Virus record (IMG/VR): IMGVR_UViG_3300017782_000069
Location: 1-37,630 of that record
Length of the DNA: 37,630 nt
DNA from: a virus
Direction: 5' to 3' (one strand)
In this document: positions 1 through 5,824 of the stretch, piece by piece
Position numbering within the stretch: position 1 is the stretch's first letter
Layout of the letters: each line of letters starts with the position of its first letter
Notes under the pieces: generated by a model
Databases searched by the model: none
The model's input: only the letters and a program-made list of their open reading frames with translations
What the model was told of the DNA's origin: nothing
Translations under genes and position numbers: made by a program

Positions 1-123
1 AGTTTCCATTGTTACCCCTTATAAGCCCAAGACCTATCAGTAAGTTTCTCCATCACATCAGACTTTTTCAACGACTGCTTTTTGTTGAATCCATTAGTCT
101 GCCAAGTGCGAATACAAGCCTTC
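1..123. repeat. Terminal direct repeat, left copy
   Basis: These 123 bases are identical to the last 123 bases of the window. The simplest reading is that the sequence is a circular assembly (unit 37,507 bp) with overlapping ends. A physical terminal redundancy of this short length is possible but less likely, because the repeat runs through coding sequence of the leftward early operon. It contains the start codon of the 94-aa protein gene and the remnant 3' end of the replication gene. The repeat stops one base before the altered base of the amber codon at 123-125. Confidence 0.97.
12..122 (-). other. Cut-off 3' end of replication initiator gene, behind an amber codon
   Basis: Reading on in frame past the TAG at 125-123 gives 36 more sense codons and a TAA at 14-12. 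The peptide begins KACIRTWQTNGF. Joined to the upstream end ...NGWKVGRNKMKD it restores the C-terminal motif of phage helix-turn-helix replication proteins (GWKVGxNxMKDWKAAVRTW), with the stop standing in place of the conserved Trp. The restored TAA is two bases from the next start codon (9-7), whose GGGG ribosome-binding site (18-15) lies in this stretch. That spacing is what an intact operon would show. The segment is therefore a recently separated gene end or is reached by amber readthrough. Confidence 0.85.
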
Positions 124-644
124 TAGTCTTTCATTTTATTCCTTCCAACCTTCCAGCCGTTTGATTCATAGTAAGCGAACCACCTGTCAGCATCTACATT
201 GTAACCCTGTTGATTAATGTAACTAACGACTTCATCACGCTGTGGCGGTATATTATTAATTTTATTATTAACCTGTATTATTCCCTTAGAACTTTCTTTC
301 GTGGGGGTAGGGAAATTATTTTCTAGGGGGGTAGGAAAATTTTTGCTAGGGGTATCGCAATTATTTTCTACTATGTAAATGCGTCTTTCTTGTACCCTTT
401 TCGTACCCTTCTCATAAATCTCTTCACGCTGTATGTAGCCAGCATCTTCAAGCGCACCTAACCAATTAGTTATGGACCTATTCTTCACGTCATACAATTC
501 AGCAAAATGTGCATTAGTTGCCCAGCAGTAACCTCTCTCATTACATAACGCTGTTATCTCACCGTACAACAACTTAGCGTTTGCTGGTATTCGATTATCG
601 TACCTTACTGTGGCAGGTATGATTGCATAAAACCCCATGTGCAT
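123..644 (-). CDS. Helix-turn-helix replication initiator/replisome organizer, amber-truncated
   Basis: The 173-residue product starts with a winged-helix-like domain (about residues 5-95: an NAKLLYGEITALCNERGYCW opening, then a recognition-helix-like NRSITNWLGALEDAGYIQRE). This is the layout of phage replication initiator proteins that bind the origin and recruit the host replisome. A polar, Asn/Pro/Thr-rich linker (about 95-135) leads to the C-terminal motif WFAYYESNGWKVGRNKMKD, where the reading frame stops at TAG. In this family the motif continues with WKAAVRTW, and that continuation is present in frame downstream. An AGGAG site precedes the ATG. The gene follows the XRE regulator by one base. 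It is the only replication gene seen here, so the truncation matters. The family assignment is by motif and order, not by search. Confidence 0.75.
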   Translation of the reverse strand: MHMGFYAIIPATVRYDNRIPANAKLLYGEITALCNERGYCWATNAHFAELYDVKNRSITNWLGALEDAGYIQREEIYEKGTKRVQERRIYIVENNCDTPSKNFPTPLENNFPTPTKESSKGIIQVNNKINNIPPQRDEVVSYINQQGYNVDADRWFAYYESNGWKVGRNKMKD

Positions 645-645
645 T

Positions 646-849
646 TTAGAACTCTCCTTCTTTTACGAACTCACTTAAAGTTAAGTTAAAGCCATGTGCT
701 AGCTTCAACATCGTCTCCAGCTCACAATTATTGTGTCTCATCAATCGACTTAAATGTGCTGGGTTAATTTCACAACGCGCTGCAACCACCTTCATTGTTA
801 AGTCATCATAGGCTGCACGTCTTTTTATTGCTCTTTTAAGGTCAAACAT
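646..849 (-). CDS. XRE/Cro-CI-like small transcriptional regulator
   Basis: This 67-aa protein is almost entirely one helix-turn-helix: an RAIKRRAAYDDLTMKVVAARCEI helix pair, the turn INPAHLSRLMRH typical of XRE recognition helices, and the closing LETMLKLAHGFNLTLSEFV seen in Cro/CI-type folds. It has no dimerisation or cleavage domain, so it resembles Cro or a minimal antitoxin-like repressor more than a full CI. It heads the leftward operon, with AAGGAG before its ATG. It faces a divergent promoter containing a palindrome (927-937), which makes it the best candidate for switching the rightward early operon. The target site is inferred. Confidence 0.82.
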   Translation of the reverse strand: MFDLKRAIKRRAAYDDLTMKVVAARCEINPAHLSRLMRHNNCELETMLKLAHGFNLTLSEFVKEGEF

Positions 850-875
850 AATTACTCCTTGTTGTAGAAGTGTCG

Positions 876-904
876 ATTATAATTCAGTGAATAATATATT
901 ACAA
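876..904 (-). promoter_or_regulatory. Leftward early promoter (sigma70-like)
   Basis: On the minus strand TTGTAA (904-899) and TATAAT (881-876) are separated by exactly 17 bases, upstream of the XRE gene whose ATG ends at 849. This should drive the regulator, replication initiator, 94-aa protein, NinB and NinG. The rightward promoter at 920-947 is divergent and 15 bases away, so a protein bound in between could affect both. Confidence 0.7.
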
Positions 905-919
905 CTTGTTAATTAATGT

Positions 920-947
920 TTGCATCTGTCAATGACATCTGTATAAT
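920..947 (+). promoter_or_regulatory. Rightward early promoter with palindromic operator candidate
   Basis: TTGCAT (920-925) and TATAAT (942-947) are spaced by 16 bases. The spacer holds an 11-bp odd palindrome, TGTCAATGACA (927-937), where a repressor would block RNA polymerase. The leader continues through CACACACATAAA to a GCGAGG ribosome site before the ATG at 980. A second promoter at 3188-3215 has the same architecture with a different palindrome. Control by the adjacent XRE protein is inferred from position. Confidence 0.68.
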
Positions 948-979
948 TTAAGTCTCACACACATAAAGCGAGGTATAAT

Positions 980-1162
980 ATGAAAGACTGCAATGATTTG
1001 ACGCCTTATGAGCAGGGCGAGTTTGACGCAGTGCACAACTATGAAGCTGCACTGAATCAGCCAAAAGAATATTACTGGGGCTATGGAGACCAGTATTCGC
1101 GAGAGCAAATTGAAACTGCACGATGCGAGCAGCATCTGCGTGATTGGGGGATACAAGTATGA
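980..1162 (+). CDS. Small hypothetical early protein
   Basis: This 60-aa polar protein, rich in Glu, Tyr and Gln, has no recognised motif. It starts at ATG behind GCGAGG and is the first gene of the rightward early operon. Its stop overlaps the start of the Rad52-like gene as ATGA, implying translational coupling. The repeated aromatic acidic segments (YEAALNQPKEYYWGYGDQYS) suggest a small folded or partner-binding protein. No function can be assigned. Confidence 0.7.
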   Translation: MKDCNDLTPYEQGEFDAVHNYEAALNQPKEYYWGYGDQYSREQIETARCEQHLRDWGIQV

Positions 1163-1554
1163 GCTGGCAAGATATTCAAAAGGGGCTGCGTGCTCCATTT
1201 AAAGCTAATCAGCTGCGCTGGAGACAAGGGCGTGGCGGTATGCAGTTAGCGTACATTGATGCGCGTGACGTAGCTAACCGTCTAGATGAGGTTGTAGGTA
1301 TAGAAAACTGGCAGGACCGTTATGAAGAGGTGTCTGGTCGATTGATATGTTATTTGTCTATACGTGTAGATGGTGAGTGGATTACTAAATCTGATGGCGC
1401 TGGCGATACAAATATCGAAGGCGAGAAGGGCGGCATATCTGATGCGCTTAAACGTGCAGCACAAAAGTTTGGCGTAGGTCGTTACTTGTACTACTTGCCG
1501 AAGAATGCCACTGCAAGCAACTTACCACGGTGGGCTATTCCAGATGTCGTATAG
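1159..1554 (+). CDS. Rad52/22-like single-strand annealing protein
   Basis: This 131-aa protein matches the core of the Rad52/Rad22 family: RWRQGRGGMQLAYIDARDVANRL, then ENWQDRYEEV, the beta strand GRLICYLSIRV, the glycine/acid segment KSDGAGDTNIEGEKGGISDA, and the signature LKRAAQKFGVGRYLYYLP. Family members anneal complementary single strands during phage recombination and replication. It is short and lacks a C-terminal extension. I chose the ATG at 1159 (ATGA overlap with the upstream stop, GGGGG 9 bases upstream) over a TTG at 1144. The exonuclease and SSB genes follow and complete a recombination set. Confidence 0.85.
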   Translation: MSWQDIQKGLRAPFKANQLRWRQGRGGMQLAYIDARDVANRLDEVVGIENWQDRYEEVSGRLICYLSIRVDGEWITKSDGAGDTNIEGEKGGISDALKRAAQKFGVGRYLYYLPKNATASNLPRWAIPDVV

Positions 1555-2302
1555 AGCTGAGTCAGGTCACTGGTATGACCAAGAGGGCGTGCCTGCATAC
1601 ACAACTGTAGGTGCTAATGGTAAAGAACGTAATACAACTTTGCGAGACGCACGGAAGCGTCACCTTGTGCCCAGTGTAACAACTGTGTTGGGGGTGGCTG
1701 CTAAGCCTGCATTAGAAAACTGGAAAGTGGACCAAGCATTACTAGCAGCAGCAACTATGCAGCAGAATGTAGGTGAGCCAGTTGAGATGTTTATGGCTAG
1801 GGCTAAGATGGAGTCAAAGCAGGTAGGCAAGAAGGCTGCCGAACGAGGTACAGAAATACACGCAGACATAGAGCGTGGCTTCCTCGGACAAGGCGTCTCA
1901 GAGGCTTATACAGCCGTTACAGATATACTGGAGTCAATGCACCCAGAAACTAAATGGAGCGCTGAGAAGTCATTTGCGTGCGATTTAGGCTATGGTGGTA
2001 AGATAGACCTGTGTAGTGATAATGGCATCTTTGTAGACTTCAAGACTAAAGATAATCTTGATGGCAAAGACCCGAAGAAATTAGTGTACGATGAGCACGG
2101 TATGCAGCTATCTGCGTATGCACAAGGCTTAGGCGTCACAGACCCAGTGCGTGTATCTATCTTTGTTGATAGGCAGAAGCCAGAGATTGCTCTGTACCAC
2201 GTATGGGATAAAGAATCTCACAAGAAACACGCTGAGATGTTTAACGCGCTTCTAACGTATTGGAAGCTATCTAAAAACTACAATCCGAGTGAGGATATAT
2301 AA
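1544..2302 (+). CDS. PD-(D/E)XK exonuclease, RecB/Cas4-like phage type
   Basis: This 252-aa protein shows the motifs of phage PD-(D/E)XK exonucleases: the N-terminal HLVPSVTTVLG, a GTEIHADIERGF helix contributing a Glu, EKSFACDLGYGGKIDL with the catalytic Asp, IFVDFKTK as the (D/E)XK strand, and HGMQLSAYAQGL with the QxxxY motif. Such enzymes resect duplex ends to feed a single-strand annealing protein, here encoded just upstream. The start at 1544 (MSYRAES...) overlaps the upstream gene by 11 bases. An in-frame ATG at 1505 would add 13 residues unlike the family. The stop overlaps the SSB start as TAATG. Confidence 0.85.
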   Translation: MSYRAESGHWYDQEGVPAYTTVGANGKERNTTLRDARKRHLVPSVTTVLGVAAKPALENWKVDQALLAAATMQQNVGEPVEMFMARAKMESKQVGKKAAERGTEIHADIERGFLGQGVSEAYTAVTDILESMHPETKWSAEKSFACDLGYGGKIDLCSDNGIFVDFKTKDNLDGKDPKKLVYDEHGMQLSAYAQGLGVTDPVRVSIFVDRQKPEIALYHVWDKESHKKHAEMFNALLTYWKLSKNYNPSEDI

Positions 2303-2688
2303 TGAGTATTAATTCAATGGTGTTTACAGGCAACTGCGGAGCTGATATGGAAATCCGCCATACCCCTAAAGGTGTTGCTATTGGAGCTGTAAACGTGGCA
2401 GTTACGTCAGGTTGGGGTGATAACAAAAAGACCACATGGGTAAAGTGTAAGATGTTTAAGGAGCGCGCAGAAAAGCTAGCGCCATACTTAACAAAAGGCA
2501 CGCCTGTTACAATGTCTGGTGAGTTTGTTATGGAAGAGTGGACAGGCAAGGACGGTAATGCACGTTCTATGGCAGTATGTCTGGTTAATAATGTTCACTT
2601 TGCTAGGAAGCAAGAAAGCGCAGCTGCACCAGTATCGCAGCCGCAACAACAGAGCAGTAACTTTGCTGATGATGATATACCATTTTAG
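2302..2688 (+). CDS. ssb: Single-stranded DNA-binding protein
   Basis: This 128-aa protein is a typical OB-fold SSB: MVFTGNCGADMEIRHTPKG, then AVNVAVTSGWGDNKKTTWVKCKMF, the KLAPYLTKGTPVTMSGEF strand and a core ending near residue 105. A Gln/Ser-rich tail ends in DDDIPF, the acidic tip through which bacterial SSBs recruit partner enzymes. It protects single strands during phage replication and recombination and is translationally coupled to the exonuclease (1-base overlap). It ends with TAG, so TAG is an ordinary stop in this genome. Confidence 0.95.
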   Translation: MSINSMVFTGNCGADMEIRHTPKGVAIGAVNVAVTSGWGDNKKTTWVKCKMFKERAEKLAPYLTKGTPVTMSGEFVMEEWTGKDGNARSMAVCLVNNVHFARKQESAAAPVSQPQQQSSNFADDDIPF

Positions 2689-2697
2689 GAGAGTCTT

Positions 2698-2895
2698 ATG
2701 ACTGATTATGAAAAGGCGCTAAAAGACGCGCATGAGCACGCAGATAAAGCCCTCGATAAAGTAGAGGACGCAGCTAAGTCTGCAAGGGATAGATTTAAAG
2801 CATGGCTAGATAAGCCGTGGCGCACAATAACGCAAGGTGAAGCAATACTTGGTGGGGCACTGCTAGTATTGTTCATTATTGTAGCGTCTAGTTAA
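2698..2895 (+). CDS. Small tail-anchored membrane protein, ElaB/YqjD-like layout
   Basis: The 65 residues form an amphipathic charged helix (about 1-38, rich in Lys/Asp/Ala, DKALDKVEDAAKSARDRFKAWL) followed by a short PWRTITQGEA linker and one hydrophobic segment (about 49-62, LGGALLVLFIIVA). The layout resembles the small ribosome/membrane-associated ElaB/YqjD family, but similarity is only by pattern. It lies 9 bases after ssb, with AGGAG before the ATG, and is the last gene of this early block. A role at the inner membrane is inferred; no function is known. Confidence 0.65.
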   Translation: MTDYEKALKDAHEHADKALDKVEDAAKSARDRFKAWLDKPWRTITQGEAILGGALLVLFIIVASS

Positions 2896-2902
2896 CCCCT
2901 AG

Positions 2903-2955
2903 TGGTCAAGAGGACTCCTCTCCTCTATGTGCTGAGCTTGATGCACTCAGGACCA
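2903..2955 (+). other. Candidate structured RNA, three-way-junction shape
   Basis: Immediately after the stop of the membrane protein gene, a closing stem TGGTC/GACCA (2903-2907 with 2951-2955) encloses two hairpins: AGAGG-ACT-CCTCT (2909-2921) and CTGAG...CTCAG (2932-2936 with 2946-2950). No T-run follows, so it is not a simple terminator. It could be an RNA-stability or processing element or a small RNA. An alternative pairing GTGC/GCAC (2929-2932, 2943-2946) competes with the second hairpin. Evidence is base-pairing by eye only. Confidence 0.35.
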
Positions 2956-3024
2956 AAACGCATCATTACCTACACACATATCAGTTATAAATAAATAGCA
3001 CTACTGACTAATCTGTCACGCCAC

Positions 3025-3030
3025 TATAAT
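3025..3030 (+). promoter_or_regulatory. Possible -10 box ahead of minigene
   Basis: TATAAT followed by CTCGCC lies 25 bases before the 35-aa minigene at 3056. Seventeen bases upstream is TACTGA, a poor -35. The A/T-rich stretch 2964-3000 lies upstream. It would make 3056-3173 a self-contained transcript ending at the terminator. Support is weak. Confidence 0.35.
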
Positions 3031-3055
3031 CTCGCCTCAACTACTTGGGGTCGTG

Positions 3056-3163
3056 ATGAACTACATTATTTTATTTACTTTACTGTCGCTAACGCTGATA
3101 GCTATAGATGATTTGGCTGGGCGAAGGCATACAGATAGATACAAGATAGAAAGGGAGCATTAG
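3056..3163 (+). CDS. 35-aa single-span membrane minigene
   Basis: The frame encodes MNYIILFTLLSLTLIAIDDL and then a charged AGRRHTDRYKIEREH tail. It has an N-terminal hydrophobic segment (residues 3-17) followed by a basic/acidic cytoplasmic-type tail, with GGGG upstream of the ATG. Its stop codon lies inside the 5' arm-loop region of the terminator, so translation to the end would run into the hairpin. It is too short to recognise. A small membrane toxin-like or regulatory peptide is one possibility, with no direct support. Confidence 0.4.
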   Translation: MNYIILFTLLSLTLIAIDDLAGRRHTDRYKIEREH

Positions 3164-3173
3164 CTCCTTTTTT
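3153..3173 (+). terminator. Rho-independent terminator
   Basis: The stem GGGAGC/GCTCCT (last pair G-U) has an ATTA loop and a run of six T. It sits 15 bases before the next promoter (3188) and so divides the rightward early region into two transcription units. Confidence 0.8.
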
Positions 3174-3187
3174 ATTGCCATAAACAC

Positions 3188-3215
3188 TTGTAAGTAACGG
3201 TTACTTCTGTATAAT
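3188..3215 (+). promoter_or_regulatory. Second rightward early promoter with 15-bp palindrome
   Basis: TTGTAA (3188-3193) and TATAAT (3210-3215) are 16 bases apart. The perfect odd palindrome AAGTAACGGTTACTT (3192-3206) fills the spacer and touches the -35. The downstream leader, ACACACACAAACGAGG, closely mirrors the leader of the promoter at 920-947. This should drive the small-protein block from 3249 to 5641. The palindrome sequence differs from the one at 927-937, so two different regulators, or one with loose specificity, may act. Confidence 0.7.
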
Positions 3216-3248
3216 AGATGCTATACACACACAAACGAGGAAATAAAA

Positions 3249-3431
3249 ATGGAACTAGATATGTTGGAAATACCAAAAGAAATTTTGGAGCTTACTGAAG
3301 CACAGCAAGCTGTTGTTATGCGCCTTGCAGAAGATGGACACATTTCTGATTGGCTGGAAGGTTTAGAAGCGCTAGAGGATATGGAATACTATCGCGCTGA
3401 GCCAAACCCTGACACTTACGACTTTATCTAA
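3249..3431 (+). CDS. Small acidic hypothetical protein
   Basis: This 60-aa, strongly acidic (Glu/Asp-rich) helical protein has the segment LELTEAQQAVVMRLAEDGHISDWLEGLEALED, which looks like a helix pair. It is the first gene after the palindrome-bearing promoter and has GAGG before its ATG. Small acidic early proteins of phages often bind host factors, but nothing here identifies a target. Confidence 0.68.
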   Translation: MELDMLEIPKEILELTEAQQAVVMRLAEDGHISDWLEGLEALEDMEYYRAEPNPDTYDFI

Positions 3432-3442
3432 GGAGAATAATA

Positions 3443-3724
3443 ATGAGTACGACCAGAGCAACTACTCTTTGTAAAAAACTTAACGCAGCGTTTCCGAACA
3501 TTGGCGCTGTGACGTATGATGAGTTTACTGGTGAGGATAAGGTAAACCAAGATGGTATCTGGCTGCGTGGCAGCGAAGATGTCGATAAGGATGGGCTGCC
3601 ATACTTTGACTATTGGAGCATGACTGGTAGCCAATACCATGCAGATGTTGAGGCAATGGCAGATAAGCATGGCTTCTACTGTGAGCCATATGACGCAGGC
3701 ACATTGATGCTTTGGAGACTATAA
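3443..3724 (+). CDS. Hypothetical early protein, 93 aa
   Basis: A 93-residue soluble protein with an N-terminal helix (TTRATTLCKKLNAAF) and alternating strands with acidic/aromatic residues (GIWLRGSEDVDKDGLPYFDYW). A C-terminal helix-strand (HADVEAMADKHGFYCEPYDAGTLMLWRL) suggests a small alpha/beta fold. I do not recognise it. AAGGAG precedes the ATG and its TAA overlaps the next ATG (TAATG). Confidence 0.7.
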   Translation: MSTTRATTLCKKLNAAFPNIGAVTYDEFTGEDKVNQDGIWLRGSEDVDKDGLPYFDYWSMTGSQYHADVEAMADKHGFYCEPYDAGTLMLWRL

Positions 3725-4182
3725 TGAAAACAGCAATTTTTGGAGATGTAATAGTGCAGCTACCTGATGACTGGAGTGGCTGCATTGCAGAGCTTGAAGA
3801 TAAGCTAAAGGACGCAGCAGTTTATACGTGGCTATGTGAGCACAAAACGTGGCTAGCTGACTGCTTCCCAGAGTGCGCGCAAGACGTGGCGCATGAGTTG
3901 TTAGAGGTGTTATACGCTGATGGTACAGACGCTATGTTTGATGACATGATGACTGATGCTAGAGAGCGTTTTGCAGCTGCAGGGCATAAAGAAGATAAAA
4001 GCCCTGAGTTGTTTTATGAATGTCTAGCTGTACCTAATTTCAAGAAGTATGTGCATGACGCACAAGAGTGGTTAGGTAACAAGTATACCTTAGCTGAGGC
4101 ATATCGTGATTCACTGTATCTGTATCTTGAGAGACGTTTAGAAGATGAGATTATTAGTGAGTTTGGTAAATCTGTTCATTAG
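3724..4182 (+). CDS. Hypothetical early protein, 152 aa
   Basis: An acidic, mostly helical 152-aa protein with several Trp/Cys/His positions in the first half (WLCEHKTWLADCFPECAQDVAHE). Those could bind a metal but do not form a known signature. The start is the ATG at 3724, coupled to the upstream stop; the in-frame TTG at 3712 is not needed. No family was recognised. Confidence 0.7.
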   Translation: MKTAIFGDVIVQLPDDWSGCIAELEDKLKDAAVYTWLCEHKTWLADCFPECAQDVAHELLEVLYADGTDAMFDDMMTDARERFAAAGHKEDKSPELFYECLAVPNFKKYVHDAQEWLGNKYTLAEAYRDSLYLYLERRLEDEIISEFGKSVH

Positions 4183-4191
4183 GAGATTATT

Positions 4192-4410
4192 ATGAAGCAA
4201 GCAATAAGAGTATTAGACCACCTGCAATCAGGTGAAACAATAACGTCACTGCACGCATTTAAAGACTTAGGCATCACTAGATTGGCTGCAGTAATTTATG
4301 ACCTACGTAAAGATGGTCACTTAATCCAAAAGCGTATGATTAGCGTAAAAAATAGGTTCGATGAGAATTGTAGTGTTGCTGAGTATTATCTGGAAGGTTG
4401 TAATGGGTAA
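4192..4410 (+). CDS. Phage helix-turn-helix protein (HTH_39-like)
   Basis: This 72-aa protein reads IRVLDHLQSGETITSLHAFKDLGITRLAAVIYDLRKDGHLI. It is the winged-helix pattern of the small phage/plasmid HTH family in which LGITRLAAVIYDLRK is the recognition helix, followed by a wing ending CSVAEYYLE. It probably binds DNA as an early regulator. AGGAG precedes its ATG and its end overlaps the next gene by 8 bases. Confidence 0.78.
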   Translation: MKQAIRVLDHLQSGETITSLHAFKDLGITRLAAVIYDLRKDGHLIQKRMISVKNRFDENCSVAEYYLEGCNG

Positions 4411-4624
4411 GGGAAGCGCACCACGTCCTATACCAGACCAAAAACGGTATGAGGAAAACTTCGATGCAATCTTTAGAAAGGACAAGCCTAAAGATAAGCC
4501 TAAATCTAAGGCTCAATTGATGCGTGAGATGAGAGCTAGGAGAGCGAAGCAGGGTCTAAAGGAGATGCGTATTTGGGTTACGGAAGAAGAATGTGTCAAG
4601 ATTAATTCCATTTTGAATAAATAG
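4403..4624 (+). CDS. Small basic protein with regulator-like C-terminus
   Basis: The 73 residues combine two pieces. The N-terminal GKGSAPRPIPDQKRYEENFD segment ending in FRK is common in small phage proteins of unknown role. The basic C-terminal part (RARRAKQGLKEMRIWVTEEECVKINSIL) looks like a ribbon-helix-helix strand and helix. The ATG at 4403 lies inside the end of the HTH gene. A DNA-binding function is plausible from charge and pattern but not proven. Confidence 0.65.
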   Translation: MGKGSAPRPIPDQKRYEENFDAIFRKDKPKDKPKSKAQLMREMRARRAKQGLKEMRIWVTEEECVKINSILNK

Positions 4625-4647
4625 TATATACTAGTGCCTAAAACTAG
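4622..4647 (+). promoter_or_regulatory. Palindrome cluster, possible promoter before phosphoesterase
   Basis: The 12-bp palindrome TAGTATATACTA (4622-4633) contains a TATACT -10-like box (4627-4632). It is followed by an inverted repeat CTAGT/ACTAG (4631-4635, 4643-4647) in the 34-base gap before 4659. No convincing -35 is seen at 17 bases. The GCGAGGTAA ribosome site resembles those of the two early promoters' leaders. Confidence 0.35.
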
Positions 4648-4658
4648 CGAGGTAAGCT

Positions 4659-5429
4659 ATGACAAGGCACTTAGTGATACCAGATACGCAAGTAAAACCA
4701 AACCAGCCTGTCGAACATCTTCGGTGGGCTGGCTTGTATGCAGCTGAAAAGAAACCAGACGTTATCATTCATATAGGTGACCACTGGGATATGCCCAGCT
4801 TGTCGAACTGGGATGTGGGCAAGAGGTCATTCGAAGGGCGTAGGTACAAGGATGATATAAAGGCTGGCTTAGATGCTATGGAAGTGTTCTTAGAGCCTAT
4901 TAGGGCAGAACAGAAGCGTTTAATATCTAACAAGAAGAAACAATGGAATCCACGCCTAGTGTTCACTATAGGCAACCATGAGCAGCGTATAGAGCGCGCT
5001 ATCGAAGCAGATGCAAAACTAGAAGGGTTGATAGGCTATGATGACCTAAAGCTGAACGAGCTGGGGTTTGAGGTTTATGACTTCCTAGAAGTAGCAATCA
5101 TAGATGGCATTGCTTACTCACATTACTTCACGTCAGGCATCATGGGCAGACCAGTATCAAGTGCTAGGAATATGTTATCTAAGAAGATGATGAGCTGTGT
5201 CATGGGTCACGTACAAGACAAGGACATTGCTTTTGCACGTAGAGCTGATGGTAAAAACATCTTAGGTTTGTTTGCTGGTATATTCTATCAACACGAAGAG
5301 GACTATCTAACTGCACAGACTAATGGTTCATGGCGTGGTATATGGATGCTCAATGAGGTGAATGATGGCAGCTGCGAAGAGATGCCGATTACACTTGGTT
5401 ATCTACGTAACAGGTATGAGGGTAAGTGA
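4659..5429 (+). CDS. Calcineurin-like metallophosphoesterase
   Basis: This 256-aa protein carries the metal-binding motifs of the superfamily in order: PDTQ near residue 8, IHIGDHWD near 37-44, FTIGNHEQR near 103-111, and MGHVQDKD near 183-190, with a probable further His at YSHYF. These place two metal ions for phosphoester cleavage. Phage members are widespread; substrates may be DNA ends, nucleotides or phosphoproteins and cannot be told from sequence. It lacks any added domain. It lies in the early operon with a start at GCGAGG-spaced ATG and a TGATG overlap with the next gene. Confidence 0.88.
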   Translation: MTRHLVIPDTQVKPNQPVEHLRWAGLYAAEKKPDVIIHIGDHWDMPSLSNWDVGKRSFEGRRYKDDIKAGLDAMEVFLEPIRAEQKRLISNKKKQWNPRLVFTIGNHEQRIERAIEADAKLEGLIGYDDLKLNELGFEVYDFLEVAIIDGIAYSHYFTSGIMGRPVSSARNMLSKKMMSCVMGHVQDKDIAFARRADGKNILGLFAGIFYQHEEDYLTAQTNGSWRGIWMLNEVNDGSCEEMPITLGYLRNRYEGK

Positions 5430-5641
5430 TGAAGAGCGCACTGAAGAAACAAGAAGGCGGTAAGCATTACGATATGCCTATACAGCCTATCGAGTACATA
5501 ACGAAAAACAATCTGCCATACATAGAAGGCAACATTGTTAAATATGCTTCTCGACACAAGAACAAGAATGGGGCTGAAGATATCAAGAAGATTATCCATT
5601 ATTGTGAGCTGTTGTTAGAGTTAGAGTACGGACTTAAATAG
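5429..5641 (+). CDS. DUF3310 family protein
   Basis: This 70-aa protein has the DUF3310 signature: GGKHYDMPIQPIEYI, NLPYIEGNIVKYASRHKNKNG, DIKKIIHYCELLLELE. The family is common in phages, sometimes fused to or annotated as nucleotide kinase partners, and its biochemical role is not settled. The ATG overlaps the upstream TGA; a GTG three bases earlier is the only alternative. It is the last gene before the TATAATCGG motif that opens the late region. Confidence 0.88.
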   Translation: MKSALKKQEGGKHYDMPIQPIEYITKNNLPYIEGNIVKYASRHKNKNGAEDIKKIIHYCELLLELEYGLK

Positions 5642-5643
5642 GA

Positions 5644-5652
5644 TATAATCGG
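5644..5652 (+). promoter_or_regulatory. TATAATCGG promoter-like motif 1
   Basis: TATAATCGG directly follows the DUF3310 stop. Its -10 box ends only six bases before the ATG at 5656, so a transcript from it would be leaderless or nearly so. The -35 region at 17 bases is TTAGAG, a weak match. The motif recurs at 7530 and 11423, and with one mismatch at 25602. Confidence 0.5.
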
Positions 5653-5655
5653 CAC

Positions 5656-5823
5656 ATGATTAGAGTTACTATAGATGACGATATACATGAAGCCGACCTA
5701 GAGTTGATTAACGACTTCGCTCAGGCAATCTCAGACCGTGATTCACTCCTGTTAGAAGAAGTGGTATATTTAGCGCAGCAACGGATTGAGAAATCCTATG
5801 AAGAGACTGAAGTAAGGATATAG
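5656..5823 (+). CDS. Small hypothetical protein before terminase
   Basis: A 55-aa acidic protein, starting MIRVTIDDDIHEADLELIND and ending in a charged helix (VVYLAQQRIEKSYEETEVRI). It has a beta strand followed by two helices, compatible with a ribbon-helix-helix or antitoxin-like fold, but with an acidic rather than basic strand. It was found by reading the gap between DUF3310 and the terminase. No ribosome-binding site is obvious, and the ATG is seven bases after a -10-like box. It ends one base before the GTG of the small terminase gene. Confidence 0.62.
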   Translation: MIRVTIDDDIHEADLELINDFAQAISDRDSLLLEEVVYLAQQRIEKSYEETEVRI

Positions 5824-5824
5824 A

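Noticed and set aside
123-125. Genome-wide amber recoding
   Set aside because: ssb, DUF3310 and other genes end naturally at TAG at their family-typical lengths.
4354-4360. GGTTCGA as a tRNA T-arm
   Set aside because: It is in the coding sequence of the HTH gene without matching arms.
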